A DNA stretch of 64,000 nucleotides from Adenanthera pavonina (taxonomy: Eukaryota > Streptophyta > Magnoliopsida > Fabales > Fabaceae): NCBI GenBank assembly GCA_026686845.1, contig JAIVEN010000015.1, forward strand, positions 2,805,001 through 2,869,000, in the 5' to 3' direction. Positions 37,180 to 49,659 of this stretch are shown here, piece after piece; the first letter of the stretch is position 1, and the number at the start of each line of letters is the position of its first letter. The notes beneath the pieces were generated by a model that saw nothing but the letters and a program-made list of their open reading frames with translations, was not told the DNA's origin and did no database searches. The position numbers were made by a program, and so were the translations under genes.

Positions 37180-40100
37180 CTACTCAAACCCCGAGAGAGG
37201 GCAACCCTGTACGTATGGGTTTTCACATTTTGGGATGAAGACTTCGTCCCTTAACCCAACCAGACGTGGCAATTCCAAGAGTGTTAGGTTTATCAAATCT
37301 GGAAGCACAATCTTCTCCCCATCACTTTTACCACCAAACACTTCTTCTAACTCAGCAGCCTTTGATATCCACAAAACCTGCAGCTGTGGAAGCGCTCTAC
37401 CTGTTGTTGCAGGAAAAAGTGTTTTCAGCTTGTTGCAATTCTCTACCTCTAATTCTCTTAGCTTTGGGAAGCATACTGACTCTGCAGTATTGCAAACATT
37501 CTGTTGTTCGCCCTTCTCTTCAACAATAACTTGCTCCATTTCCTCACAATCACTTATTCTCGGGAAAGCCAATTCTGGTAGGCTTTCATGGATGACATCC
37601 ATAAGCAACAAGAACTTCAAATTCCCACATCGTCTTACTGTTAAAGTTTGAAGATATTGGAGGCTCAACATTTTTCGGGGAATAGGACCCCTCCATAGCT
37701 GGTGCTCAGACCCCAACCTCACGATTTGTGAGTCCATCAAGACTTGGTGTTGGCCATCCCCGCCAACACTAACTGATCCATCAATTTGGAGAATGTCTAT
37801 AACTCCACAACTATCCAACTCCTTTGACCATAAATATGTGAATGGCAGAGTTGGATCTTCATTGCTACTCAATGGGCTGTCATTCATGACCACAACCATT
37901 CGTACTCCCTATATACAATGAACGAAAAGAAGACAAACAATGAGAGGGAAATGAATTTAGTTGAAATACAAATATAAAAATAATCAATACCTTTGTTCTC
38001 CAGTAACGAGCTGCCTCTGAAATTACAGCAAATTTAGGGCAGTCTTGAATTTGAACCTCGTGAAGCTCCACAGCAACAAAATTAAACCCTTGGCAGATGT
38101 CAATGAGGCTCGGCAATTCGTTGAGTATTATCTCTATCAAGTTTGGAACTAATTTTTTTTTTTCATTGTTAGAGGTGTCTTCATTTGTACTTCCAAAAAT
38201 CTCCTTTAGTTCCATAGACTCAGATTGGATAGAGACTTTAATTGTGGAAAACTTCTAGCCATCTTTATAGAACATACAACTTTTAGCTTGGTGCATTCGT
38301 TGATCTCTAGGTACCGAAGTTTGGGAAAACACTCATGAACCGTGGGTTGACCTTTTAGCACTACATTCTCTGAGAAAATCCTCTCCAACTCCTCACAGTT
38401 GGATATGAAAAGATCAGTCAAATGTGGAAAGCTGATATAACTGACTGCAGGGAAGACACATTCCAACTTTCCACATTGATGTAGTTTTACGGATTGGAGA
38501 TAACTGAGGCTTAGAATTTGAGTGAAGTTAAAACCCTTCCATATGAAACTCAACTCTGGAAGAATTTCAAATCTACCTTTTCTAATTTTAAGGTGATTGG
38601 CTCTTGATGCTCATTCCTGTGGCCATCTCCTTAAAGATGGAATATGTTAACTACTCCACAATTTTTAATTTGAAGTACTTCATTATTCCTTTCACATCCA
38701 GCTGTCTTAACTCCATGTACTCCCTATATAAAACACAAGATAAAAGGAAAAGAAAAAATGAATCATGATTCTTATCCAATGAATCTTATATGTATTGAAA
38801 ATTTTAGATCTAGAAAAATAATGAATAGAGAATAGAATCTTTATCATTTATAATTGTCAATCTTCCTCGTTCCCTTGTTCTGAAATTTAATTTGTTACCG
38901 TGAAACAAAATATTAGTATTACAGTAGTGTATTATGAATATATGGACAAATCATAACCAATAATTTTATTTCTAAATTTGCACTTCACCAATGTCATGCA
39001 ACTATATATGTTGATTCATACTACACAAATAATCTTGAACAAGCCATTAATTAACGGTTCATGGTAAAATCAAATGATGATAGCGTATATATCTGTACCA
39101 TACTTGTCAATTTGGGATAACCATCCCACTTTATGTTCTTCAAGGATGGCCAACTTGGATAATAATTTGATGAGCAGATTTTGAGAAGACTTTCAAGATT
39201 GATGAGAACCAGTGTTTTCAATTGAGGAAACACAATTTGGATCTCATTCCAACTGGGTGAAAGATCCTCAGCAACGTGCTTTCCGAATACATACTTCATA
39301 TGAGAAGCATTTACAATCCTTATCACTAGTTGCTCAAAGCTTTGAGGTTTGAGCACAAACAACTGGGAATATGCATTCCAATTTGTCACAATCTCCAACA
39401 CTCAAATTTTTCAATTTTGGGAATGTTGAAGGAGAATTTTCTGAAACGCGAACCTTTTGCTTCCTCTTGTAGTTGCAGCTAGCTAGCGTCTTCCTCCTCA
39501 TTGAATATTATAAACTTTAAATCTTCGCAATAGTTTATTTCTAGGTCTTCTAGGTGTGATAGAGTCTGGGCAACCCGCATTGAGAAGAGTGATGTCAACA
39601 CTGGACAGTGGGAGATTTTAAGCCTCTTAAGATTGCACAAATTGCGCTCCCCACGACACAATTGTTTTAAAATTTTCATATCTCTCAGCCACAACTCGAC
39701 TAACATTGGGAAGATCATATCTCAACTCGAAAGTTATCAGCTTGAAATGTAGTTGAAATAAATAATTCTATCTCTGAACAGGAATAAAGAAGTAAATTAA
39801 CTAACTGGTTCATGCTTCCTACAACTCCAATCAAATCTGGAAAGATACTTTTGCAACCTCCATGAAGCTTCTCCAAATGAACACCTTCGGTTCTTTGTAT
39901 CAGATCCTTGACAAATGTACTTAAGGTGGAGATATTTAACTCTCCTAAGTGAAGAGCTCGGGTACCTATATCTGGAAGGCTGACATATTCTTTGATTTCC
40001 CCTATTTGTAATATATACCTGTTCAGAAAACATGTTGGAGAATATGAAATATTTCCTCCAAAATATGTTTGATTTCCATGCACATATAATTCTTCAATTT

Positions 40101-40777
40101 CTGAACACCTTCCAAGTACATCATAGCAATTTTTAATATTTCTGCAGTATCCCAAATCAAGCAACTTCAATTTATTCAATTCTTCTATTCGTTTTGGCGA
40201 TAACTTGAACACACTCCCATGCAAATCAAGAATCTCAAGTCCCTTTAAGTGAATCACAAATGAGATGTCACCCAAATCAGACTCTACCAAACATAAAGTT
40301 CGAAGATTAGTCAACCATTGGGTTGATTGTGGCAATGAAACACCAATCTTTTTCTCAAAAACAAAGGACACGTTAGTCAAAGCCTTAACCCTGAGTCGTT
40401 CCATGCCTTCAAATGATGTATGAGACAAATTGAAATGGCTTTCTGAATGTAGCAATAGAATATCAAGCTTTGGAGCATCTAATTGTTGAGGAAATGGATC
40501 ATCATGTCTATTGTACCATATTGCAAAGCATGTTTTAACTCTATCCGATGCCAAAGAACTTATCTCTTTTCCATGAACTACCATGGTAGTATGATTGATT
40601 TTGGATGCTGCCCACAAAGCAAAATCACGAGCAACATCATGCATGTTGAAGTGATTTTCATCTCTCCCAGAATGCATCAGCAAAGAATAATCAAAGAGGA
40701 CTGTTAAAGCTGCATTCATTGTGCTCCTTAAATCTTCAAATGAACCACCTTCCTCAAATAAGCCCAACCCTACTCGT
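37180..40777 (-). pseudogene. CC-NB-ARC-LRR copy B, 5'-truncated pseudogene
   Basis: Similarity to copies A and C starts abruptly at the VGLGLF motif (about 40776), so the coiled coil and the NB-ARC up to RNBS-D are gone; an in-frame TAA sits just before the break. What remains is the MHD segment (NMHDVARDFALW), then LRRs. Exon 1 runs 40777..39099 with frameshifts near 39716 and 39480 and a deletion of roughly 25 residues after the CRG motif. Exon 2 (38723..37991) has a CAA-to-TAA stop at 38631-38633, another stop near 38560 and a 1-base deletion near 38223. Exon 3 (37908..37180) is open for 242 residues. Donor and acceptor sites match those of A. A receptor cannot be made, though an LRR-only transcript is conceivable. 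Confidence 0.9.
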
Positions 40778-41600
40778 TAAGCATGATATCCTATATTTAA
40801 TCTTTAGTTGTGTGTATATGAAAAATACTTTGTTAAGAGAGGTAACACTCACTTCAATAATCTCTACATCTTGAAGAGATTAGTATTCAACTATTGATTT
40901 GGCAATACCTTTAGTAATCATATAAAAATATCAAAATTGTGATGCAATTTTGAATATCATATTGACTACCAAAATAAAACAATTTATAAATTTCTATTAA
41001 ATATCATATTATATCAATATTAAAACTATTAAACATATTTTTTAATATAATTATTTGATCGAGTCATATTCAAGTATTGTAAAACTCAAATAGAATAGCT
41101 CTCATAATGTAACCTTTTTTTAATTTACAAGAATCTAACCCCATAATTTAAATAAGGGGCGTTGAGCGAAAAACATTAAACATTTATTTAATAAAAACTA
41201 AATGAAAACATTAAACAATATGTGTTGGACCAATTGAACTAGATGATGGCTCCTTACTTGCAATAATTCAAATTCAAATATTATAAAAGGATTTCCTTTT
41301 GCCCCAAGTGGGTTGTTGCGTTATGGGACAAAGAAAACAGGATGTGACGTTAATCGTTGAACATCTTAAGAGCTCACTTCACTTCCATCATGGGATCATG
41401 CGTGCAAGTTCGGAAAAGAGGAACATGAGGATATATCAAAACAAACCTTTGTAACCAAGGAACGATTGAAAACTTTCGACTGAAAACAGAGTGTGCATAT
41501 TAATAATTAATATTGATAATTATTTTTATAATTTTAAATAATAAAAATTTTATTTATAATAATAATATTAATTTAAATATAATTTAAATGGTATAATAAT
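40778..41600. other. Unrelated filler between copies B and C
   Basis: About 820 bp of DNA with no likeness to the NLR unit replaces the 3' part of copy C exon 3, the intergenic spacer and the 5' half of copy B. I found no terminal repeats or coding frame that would identify an inserted element. Confidence 0.6.
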
Positions 41601-41877
41601 TCCACACGGTCTCCCAGTTAAACGATGAATACATTGGAGGCTCAACATTTTTCCAGGAATGAGACCCGTCCATAGCTTATGTTTAGACCCAACCTCACTT
41701 CTTGCGAGTTTATTAGTTGTGTTAGTCATGAGCCAGACTAATTGACCCATCAATTTGGAAAATGTCTATCACTCCACAACTATCTAGCTCCTTTGGCCAT
41801 AAATAAGTTAATGGCGGAGTTGGATCTTCATTGCAACTCTCTGGCCTGCCATTCATGATCACAACCATCCGTACTCC
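41601..41877 (-). pseudogene. Exon 3 relic of NLR copy C
   Basis: Starting at the usual TAG|GGAG acceptor, the minus strand encodes GVRMVVIMNGRPESCNEDP and DSCGVIDIFQIDGS, as in exon 3 of the other copies. It then meets TAA and a frameshift and ends abruptly after RPCG. Roughly two thirds of the exon is missing. Confidence 0.85.
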
Positions 41878-41988
41878 CTATAAACAATGAGAGAAATAAA
41901 GACAGAAAGTGAGGGAGGGGATCAGGAATTTAATTGAAGTACACACACATATATATAGATCAAAATAATTCATACCATTGTTATGTAG

Positions 41989-44900
41989 TTAACAAGCTGC
42001 TTTTGAAATTGAGACACATTTAGGACAGTCGTGTATTTGGATTTTGGGAGGCTCTTCTGCTTCAATATTATACCCTTGGCAGATGTCAACGAGGCTTGGC
42101 AATTTTTCAAGTGTTACCTCCCTCAAGTTTGGGACTAAAATTTTCTTTTCATTGTTAGAGATGTCTTCATCTATACTTCCAAAAATCTCCTTTAGTTCTG
42201 AAGCCTCAGATATCCAAAGGGTCTTTAATTGTGGAAAACTTGTAGCCATCTTTACAGAAAATATAACTTTCAGTTTGGCACATCTGTTGACCTTCAATTC
42301 CTCAAGCTTTGGAAAACGCTCTTGAACCCTGTGTGGATTTTGAAGCTCTTTATTCTCTGCAAAAATCTCCTCCAACTCCTCACAATCCTTTATGAAAAGA
42401 CCAGTCAAATGTGGAAAGCTTATATGAATGAATGAAGGGAAGATACATTTCAACTTTCCACATTGATCCAATGTTATGGATTCAAGATAACTGAGGTTTA
42501 GAACTTGCATGAAGTTAACACCTCGCCATATCATAGTTAGCTGTGGAAGATTTACCAATTCTACCACTTTTAAGTTTATGGTTGTTGCCTCTTGGTGGTC
42601 ATTCCTGTGGCCTTCTCCTTGAAGATGGAACAGGTTAATTACTCCACAATCTCTAATACGAGCTACTTCATTACTCACTTCACATCCAGCTGTCTCAGCT
42701 TCATGTAGTCCCTACATAAAAAGAGAAGGAAAATTAGAAGTAAGTATTTTATTTCTGAATTTCCAATTCATGAATGTCATATATGCAACTATATATGTTG
42801 ATTCATACTACAAAATAATTATGCGCAGACCATTAATGAAAGATGAATAATAAAAACAATTGATAAGATTGTAGGTCCATACCATATTTGTCAATTTGGG
42901 ACAATTGAGGCATCTTATTTCTTTCAAGCATGGTAAACTTGGATGACAATTTTCTGGGCAGATTTTGACTAGACTTGTGAGATTCTCGAGAACTATGTCA
43001 TTTAAATGGGGAAACACAATTTGGATCTCATTTTGGTCGATCGAAGTATCCTGAGCAACATGTTTACCAAATACATACTTCATTTGAGAAACATTTGCAA
43101 TCAGTATATTCTGCAGTTGCGCAAAGCCTTGAGCACAATAAGCTGGGAGTATGTATCCCAATTGGTTACAATTTTGAACGTACAGATATCTTAATTTTGG
43201 GAATGCCAATGGAGAATTTTCTGAAACACCAACTTTCTGCTCCCTTGTAGTTCCCCCATCTTCCTCTTCATTAAATACTATATACTTCAACTGATTACAG
43301 TAGTGTACATTCAGAAGTTCCAACAGCGATGCAGGTGCTTGCGCTGAAGGGATTCGGAGTACATATTCCAGCTTGTCACAATAATATACTGACAAATGCT
43401 TCAATTTGGGGAACATGAAGAAATCAGAACTTTCTGAAGCTTGAAATATTTCCTCCCCTCTATCTGGATCATTGTGTCCTTCATTCATCATTATATGCCT
43501 CAACTCAGAACATTTTTTTATATCTATTCGTTCTAATTTTGATAAAGTTTGAGCAACTGACATTGGGAAGAGTGATGTTAACAATGGACAATCGGAGATG
43601 TGAAGCTGCGTAAGATTGCACAAATTGCACTCCCCAGGAAATATACTGATCAACTTACGACAATTATGTATCCGTACTTCTTTCAAATTTTGAAAGATGT
43701 TAGGTGGAAGAGGACCACGACACACTTGTTTCAAATTATCCATATCACACAACCACAACTCATCCACCATTGAGAACATCATATCAACTTGAAAGCAATA
43801 AACCTGAGCTGGAGTTGAACAGATGAAGGATTCAATCTCCCAACAACGATAAAGACGTAACTTAATCAACTGATTCATGCTTCCCACAACTTCAACAAAT
43901 TCTGGGAAGATACTTTTGCAACCTCCATGAAGTTCCTTCAAATAAAAACATTCAGCTCTCCGTATCAGATCTTTGACACATGGGCTCAAGGTGGAGATAT
44001 TTAACTCTCCAAAGCATAGAACTCGAGAAATTTCATAGGAAAAGTGGAAAGATCCCCCAATATTCCCCATTTGTAATATATACCTCTCCAATTTCGAAAG
44101 AGAAGCACTCTCCAAAAAGCATGTATGAGATTCTGAAATATTCTTTCCAAAATATGTTTCAAATCCATACACATATAATTCTTCAAGTTGTGAATACCTT
44201 CCAATTACTTCATCAAAATTTTCAATAATTGAGCAAAGCCTTAAATCTAGCATCTTCAATTTTTTCAATTCTTCTATTCCTTTCGGCAGTAACTTGAACT
44301 TACTTTCATGCAAATCAAGGATCTCTAGTCTTTTTAAGAAAACCACAAATGAGATGTCACCTAATTTACATCTTACCAAACATAAAGTTCGAAGATTAGT
44401 CAACCCTTGGGTTGATTTTGGCAGTGATATAGTCTTTTTAAAATAAAAGGATGGATTCATTGGCAGTGTCATAGTATTCTTAATATAAAATGATGGATTA
44501 ATTAAAGCCATAACCTTGAGTCCTTCAATGCCTTCAAATGATGCTTGAGACAAATCCAAGGAATTGTTTGAATTCAGTAATAGAATCTCAAGCTTTGGAC
44601 TGTCTAATTGTGGAGGGAATTGATCATCCTTTCTATTGCACCATGTAGATATTGCAGAACAATTTTTTACGACCCCATCCAATGCCAAAGAGTTTATCCC
44701 TTTTGCATGATCAACTATGACGGACCAATCCATTTCGGATGATTTCCATACAGCAAAATCACGTACAACATCATGAATTTGGAAGTAGTCTTCTCCTCTT
44801 TCACAATGCATCAATAGAGAATAATCAAGGAGATTAGTTAGAATTGCATTCACTCTGTTCCTTAAATAATCAAATGAATCGTCTTCCCCAAACAAGCCCA

Positions 44901-46179
44901 ACCCTACTCCATATCTAAACAAGTCTTCTCTTTCCATCTCATGATCTTCTGGAAAAATACTGCACATCAAGAAAAGACGCTTCGCTTCTTGGTCTGTCAA
45001 AGCATCATAGCTATATTGAAAACAAGTAAAAGCATCCACAACACCTTCAGGCACTCCAACAGGTTTTGAATGCCTTAGTTTATACAATGCGTCCTTCCAA
45101 CTATGGAGAGGCTTTCCTTTCGAAGTTGTTGCCACAGCTTGAATTGCAATGGGCAGTCCTTTACATTCTGCAGCAATCTCTCGTGCCACAATATTTATTG
45201 AAGAAGAATCCTCCGTTATGCATGCTTTCTTCTGAAAGAAAGCCCAAGCTTCCTCTGTTGATAAGACTTGTAGCTGAACATTCCTCTGACCATCCATCAA
45301 AGAACAAAGTTGTTGGAGACGTGTAGTTAAAAGGACCTTACAACCTTTGAGGTTGCCATCTAAAGAGATCCCAAAATTTTGAAGATTCAACATTCTCCAA
45401 ACGTCATCCAATATAACAAGAATCTTTTCCCCACTTTGTAATCGCAAGGATAACCGTCTTGCCCTCCCATCTTCACCTTCCTCAATTAGTGGACTTATAC
45501 CCAGTTCATCTGCAATATCACCTTGAATCCTTCTAACATCTAGATTTTGGGAAACAGTTGTAAATACAACTTTATCAAAGAGATTCAACTCTTTGGCTCT
45601 TTTGCCCACTTCCTTTGCAAGGGTTGTTTTGCCACATCCACCCATTCCATGCAAGCATATCATGTAGCAACTATCATCTTTCATTGCCTCCAATAGTTGA
45701 TCGTAAGCCAACTTGGTAGATTCAAATAACATAAAGTTCGAAGAGAAGTATTCAACATGTGTTGGAAGTGAAGCAAGACGAGAAAATCTCTCAAACGTGC
45801 TATTCTTGTTGAGCTCTATCATTTTTTCTACCATTTCTGCTAGCTGCTTGCAAAAACTATATCTTCTCCACGGAGGGCACAAATTCCAAAAGCAATAACT
45901 ATTAGCCCTTACTTCTTTTTCCTTATTCTCCACTTCTTGCAGTAGAATTTGTACTTCTTGCAACCACATTTCCACAACAGTTTCAATCCTCTCAGTTTTC
46001 CTCTTTGCTTCTTCTGCACGTTGAGACACGTCATCTTTTGTTGCTGTCAGCTTCCTCTTTTCATTCTCAAGCTTCTTGGTGAGTTTGCCGACGCAAAACA
46101 AGTAAGATCCAGTGCGTATAGCTGGGGCGATTAAATATTCTGAGACTTTAGCTAAAACACTAATAGCCACTTCTTCCAT
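41989..46179 (-). CDS. CC-NB-ARC-LRR disease resistance protein, copy C (3'-shortened)
   Basis: Exon 1 (46179..42883, 1,099 codons) and exon 2 (42711..41989, 240 codons plus stop) are both open and join in phase 0. Met1 is the ATG at 46179; an upstream in-frame Met at 46209 lies before the CAG|GTCCC acceptor and is probably intronic. Coiled coil 1-150; P-loop GMGGCGKTT 178-186; kinase-2 ILVILDDVW 253-261; RNBS-B CKVLLTTR 280-287; GLPIA 341-345; IHDVV 468-472; then LRRs. Where the other copies read ARYWRTK at the end of exon 2, this one reads AC followed by TAA, so the LRR is about 260 residues shorter than in A. The exon 3 relic lies beyond. The product may still be a working receptor with a shorter recognition domain, or an early-stage pseudogene. 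Confidence 0.85.
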
Positions 46180-46833
46180 TTCAACAAATGATGGGACCTG
46201 ATACAACATAATTAGTCATATTAAGTTATACCAATTATGATAAAAATATATGCATGAGTATATGATGAATTATTGTAGAATGATTGAGAATCACCCAAAA
46301 GTGACTTAGCAGCCTATACCTATATCTTTTGATTGAAAAGAGAAAAAATGCATTTCAATGAATTTAGGAGACATCGCAGATGTTCACAGCCTATGCCTAT
46401 ATTTTTTAATAAGAAAATGGATCCCGAGGATTCATATATATATATATATATAAATCTAATAAAAAAGATTTTGATACATAAAGCTCTATCTTTTGATAAG
46501 TTTATCTTATTTTTTGTATCAGTTATTAAATCTTCTATGAGATTTTTAACTTTTTTTGTTTTTCATTTTTATTATGCTTTTTTTCCCATGAATTATATGC
46601 CTTTTTTAATTTGTTGATCAGCTAACTTGGCCAGATTTTTAACTTATTAATATCCATGTCAAATGAGAATATTCACAAAAATGGATGTAACAGCTAATAA
46701 CATTAATTAATCTAGCAATTAAAACATATAATTATTATTTGTGTGATGCAATTGTTATCTTCAAGAATAATTCCAATGAATAAAAAAAAACTTCATACCA
46801 TTTGCCATTTGTGTGTGTGAAGGCATACCTTAC

Positions 46834-46905
46834 TGTCTCACTTCTTCAAAGTTGCAGATAGAGAAATGGCTCGCAATACTAGAAACAGATCTATTCTCTA
46901 CAAAT
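46834..46905 (-). promoter_or_regulatory. 5' leader exon module, copy C proximal
   Basis: The minus strand carries GAAACAGATC-like, AGCCATTTCTC-like and GAAGTGAGACA sequence followed by donor GTAAGGTATG. It corresponds to the modules upstream of A and D and could splice to the acceptor just before 46179. Confidence 0.45.
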
Positions 46906-47029
46906 AAATCAAAGTGAAAAAAGATAGATAATAAAGTTTTATAAATTTACAAGAATGAAGTAATTATATTGATGAGATTTGAGATTTAGAAAAGAAATTA
47001 AGCATTCGTGAATATGAAGAGAGATTGGA

Positions 47030-47112
47030 TTTGCTTCGTGCCTTTCTGTCACTCTTTCTACTTCATCAGTAGTTGCAGAAGCAGAAAAAGGCAACGCTAG
47101 AAATAGATCTCT
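47030..47112 (-). promoter_or_regulatory. 5' leader-like module, copy C, donor lost
   Basis: This block resembles the neighbouring leader modules, including GATCTATTTC and AGAGTGACA, but the donor GT is replaced by GA. It looks like a decayed duplicate of the leader. Confidence 0.35.
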
Positions 47113-47530
47113 TCTTTGAAAGTTGACCTCCTTTGACCAAAATACCCCAAGAATATTCTTAACAAATTGAGATTGTTTTTTAAATTGTGAAAAATGAAGA
47201 AACAATAGTTTGCAAGCAGAATTTTAATCAATTTCATTTAATAATTATGATAAAATTAATAATTATTAAATGTCACAGCTCTCTCTACTTCAGTAGATGC
47301 AGATCCAGAATTTATTGTATGTGAACTCATTTTCTGATCAGGCTTCACAACCCTACTGTTCATTTCGAAGCAGAAGCCGAATAGTAACCAAAGAATAATA
47401 ATATAACAAAAAAAAGTTGAGAGATTTTCTCAGAGAAAAGAAAGCATGTTGAGTGATTGGAAAAGAAAGCATCTTGAGTTTATCAACAGAGACTGAGCTT
47501 CAAATATATATATATATATATACACCTGAC

Positions 47531-47670
47531 TGTCTCTCTCTCCTTCTTCAAGGTGCAGGTCCAGAAATATAACAATACCAATGGAAACAGATCAACTTCT
47601 AAAGTTGCAGATATATTTCTTCAAGTTGAAAAAGATTGTTGAACTGCACTTCCATCATCTTGAGCCAACG
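47531..47670 (-). promoter_or_regulatory. 5' leader exon module, copy C distal
   Basis: The minus strand is closely similar to 57195-57345 over more than 100 bases, including GATCTGTTTCCATTGGTATT-like sequence and GAGAGAGAGACA. It is followed by a weaker donor, GTCAGG. It is probably the counterpart of the copy D leader. Confidence 0.5.
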
Positions 47671-49659
47671 ACCATTCTCATTGAACACAGCACGTGCGGA
47701 CATATTGTAAAATACACAGAATTTTTTTATTTTCTACATTTATAAAATTTTCAGTTAATTATTTATCCGTTAATGGTTATATCAAAATACACATGCAACT
47801 AGACACACTTGCCCTATTTCTTGACAAAATCTAAAAATAAGCCAAATTATTTATGACTTTTAAGTTATACAGCTTACTAAAGAATCCGTAAAAAGAAAAT
47901 GAGAGAGAAAGAAATTTTAGTGATATATGCACGGTTTTAAAAACCCATCAATAAAAGCAAAGGAACCACCCCAAATAGGGGAGCTGTTGGGTTCTTTAGC
48001 AGCGATTCAACAACTGCTAGTAATGGTTACTGTTCATATACTGCCAGCATTCTGGTTCTTGAACTGCCACTATACATAACAGGACAGCCAATCTTTTTTA
48101 TTAATTTAAATACATTTTGAAAATATAAATTTTTAATAAATACATGAATGTATTAATTAGATAGTTTTAATATTTCACATAGTAATTAATTAAAAACAAT
48201 AAATTAAGTTAATAAAAAAGTATGTAACACACACATATATAGATATTTATGAATTATGTGGAAGAGATAAAATTAAGAAGCTAGCATAATTTACATATCG
48301 AAAAATAACCATAAAAAATATTGTTGACGAATTACTCTTGATCTTGTGAATATGATTTGGTAGTATTATCAAGCTTGGAGTATGGAGAAGAAGAGAGTCA
48401 AAAAGAAGAGCATAGGAAGAGGAAGAGAAATGCAAATGTTGTGATAATGCTGGAGAGAGGGGGCGGCAATTTTCAGGAAAAAAAAAATGTAACATCCCTT
48501 AAAAAATACCTAGCTAGGTGCACTTATGAATGTAATTGATTTGTGTTCCATTAAGGGGTGATCTTAGGAAATTCAAAGTGCCAAAAATAAAAATGGAAGT
48601 CTATTTGTCTCAAGAGATTTTGGATAAGGGAGGAGTTTGTTCTTTTTTTTTATTATTATTATTATTAAACTGGCCAAGTGATGAGAAGCATTTTTCCTCC
48701 CATGTTTTTCTCTCTCTCATGTCAAAAAATAGGAGAAAAAAAAATAAGAGAAAAAATGATCTATTTTCTTATTTAGTTTGAGAAAAAAAAATGAAAAATT
48801 TTCTCTTCCCTTTAAATTTCTCAAACCAAATGGACAAGGAACAGAAACAAAGGGGCGTCTGGATTGAATTGCAAAGTTGTAGGGACTAAACCTGGTGATT
48901 TCAAATTTTCCCTAAAAAATGCAATAACATAGATTAATATGTGTGATATAAATATTAAGTAGCATATTATTTCTATTTAAATATATGAATAAAAAGATAT
49001 ATATACATAACACGGTTCTGCCACTATTACAAAGTTATTCGTAGATTATGAAGTTATGAGAAATTTTTTCCCAAAAATAAAAAAGTAACTCCCATGGGAA
49101 TTTCTACGAGAAATGTTATAAGCAGTTCTCTTTATATATGGATTTTAAGAGGAATTGTGACTAATTTTTCACTATTTTCTTCTCAGAGATGTACAAGGTA
49201 GGATGTGTTCATTGAATATAACCTGAACAACAAAGTATGAAACAAGAAATGGACCAAGAAATGTAGATGATTTCATTGGGATGGAAATACACCAGAAATG
49301 TAGAATCTAAGCCCGTGAAGTATTAATGGAGAATCCAAGCCCATAAGCCCAATGCACTAATTATTAATTTCATTAAATTATGCTGTGACTTCAGTCCTAA
49401 CCATGTGGATCTGAAGGTTCATGTTAACTTCGAACACATCTGGGAAGAATAGGTAAGTAGTCTGAAGATTATTTTGCCGTGAGGTAGGTCTTCTTCCAGT
49501 CTTTAATATTAACATTAACAATATATAATAAGTATATTCACAAACTATAAATAATATAACTTACTTTTCATACTCCACATAATATGCAATAAAACGTGTC
49601 TAAAAAAAACCCTTTTTATTTGGCGCCACACTCCTGGGAAATCCACCGCGCCCCGAATC
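47671..49659. other. Intergenic between NLR copies C and D
   Basis: No gene is supported. TGTAACATCCC at 48488-48498 resembles some LTR starts, but no matching end was found. A TTA run (about 48648-48666) and A/T-rich tracts fill the rest. Confidence 0.5.

Noticed and set aside
46180..46209. Upstream ATG of copy C adding ten residues
   Set aside because: A splice acceptor CAG|GTCCC conserved in A and D lies between it and the ATG at 46179, so it is probably intronic.
48488..48840. Possible LTR start TGTAACATCCC with following sequence
   Set aside because: No matching LTR end, second copy or target duplication could be found.
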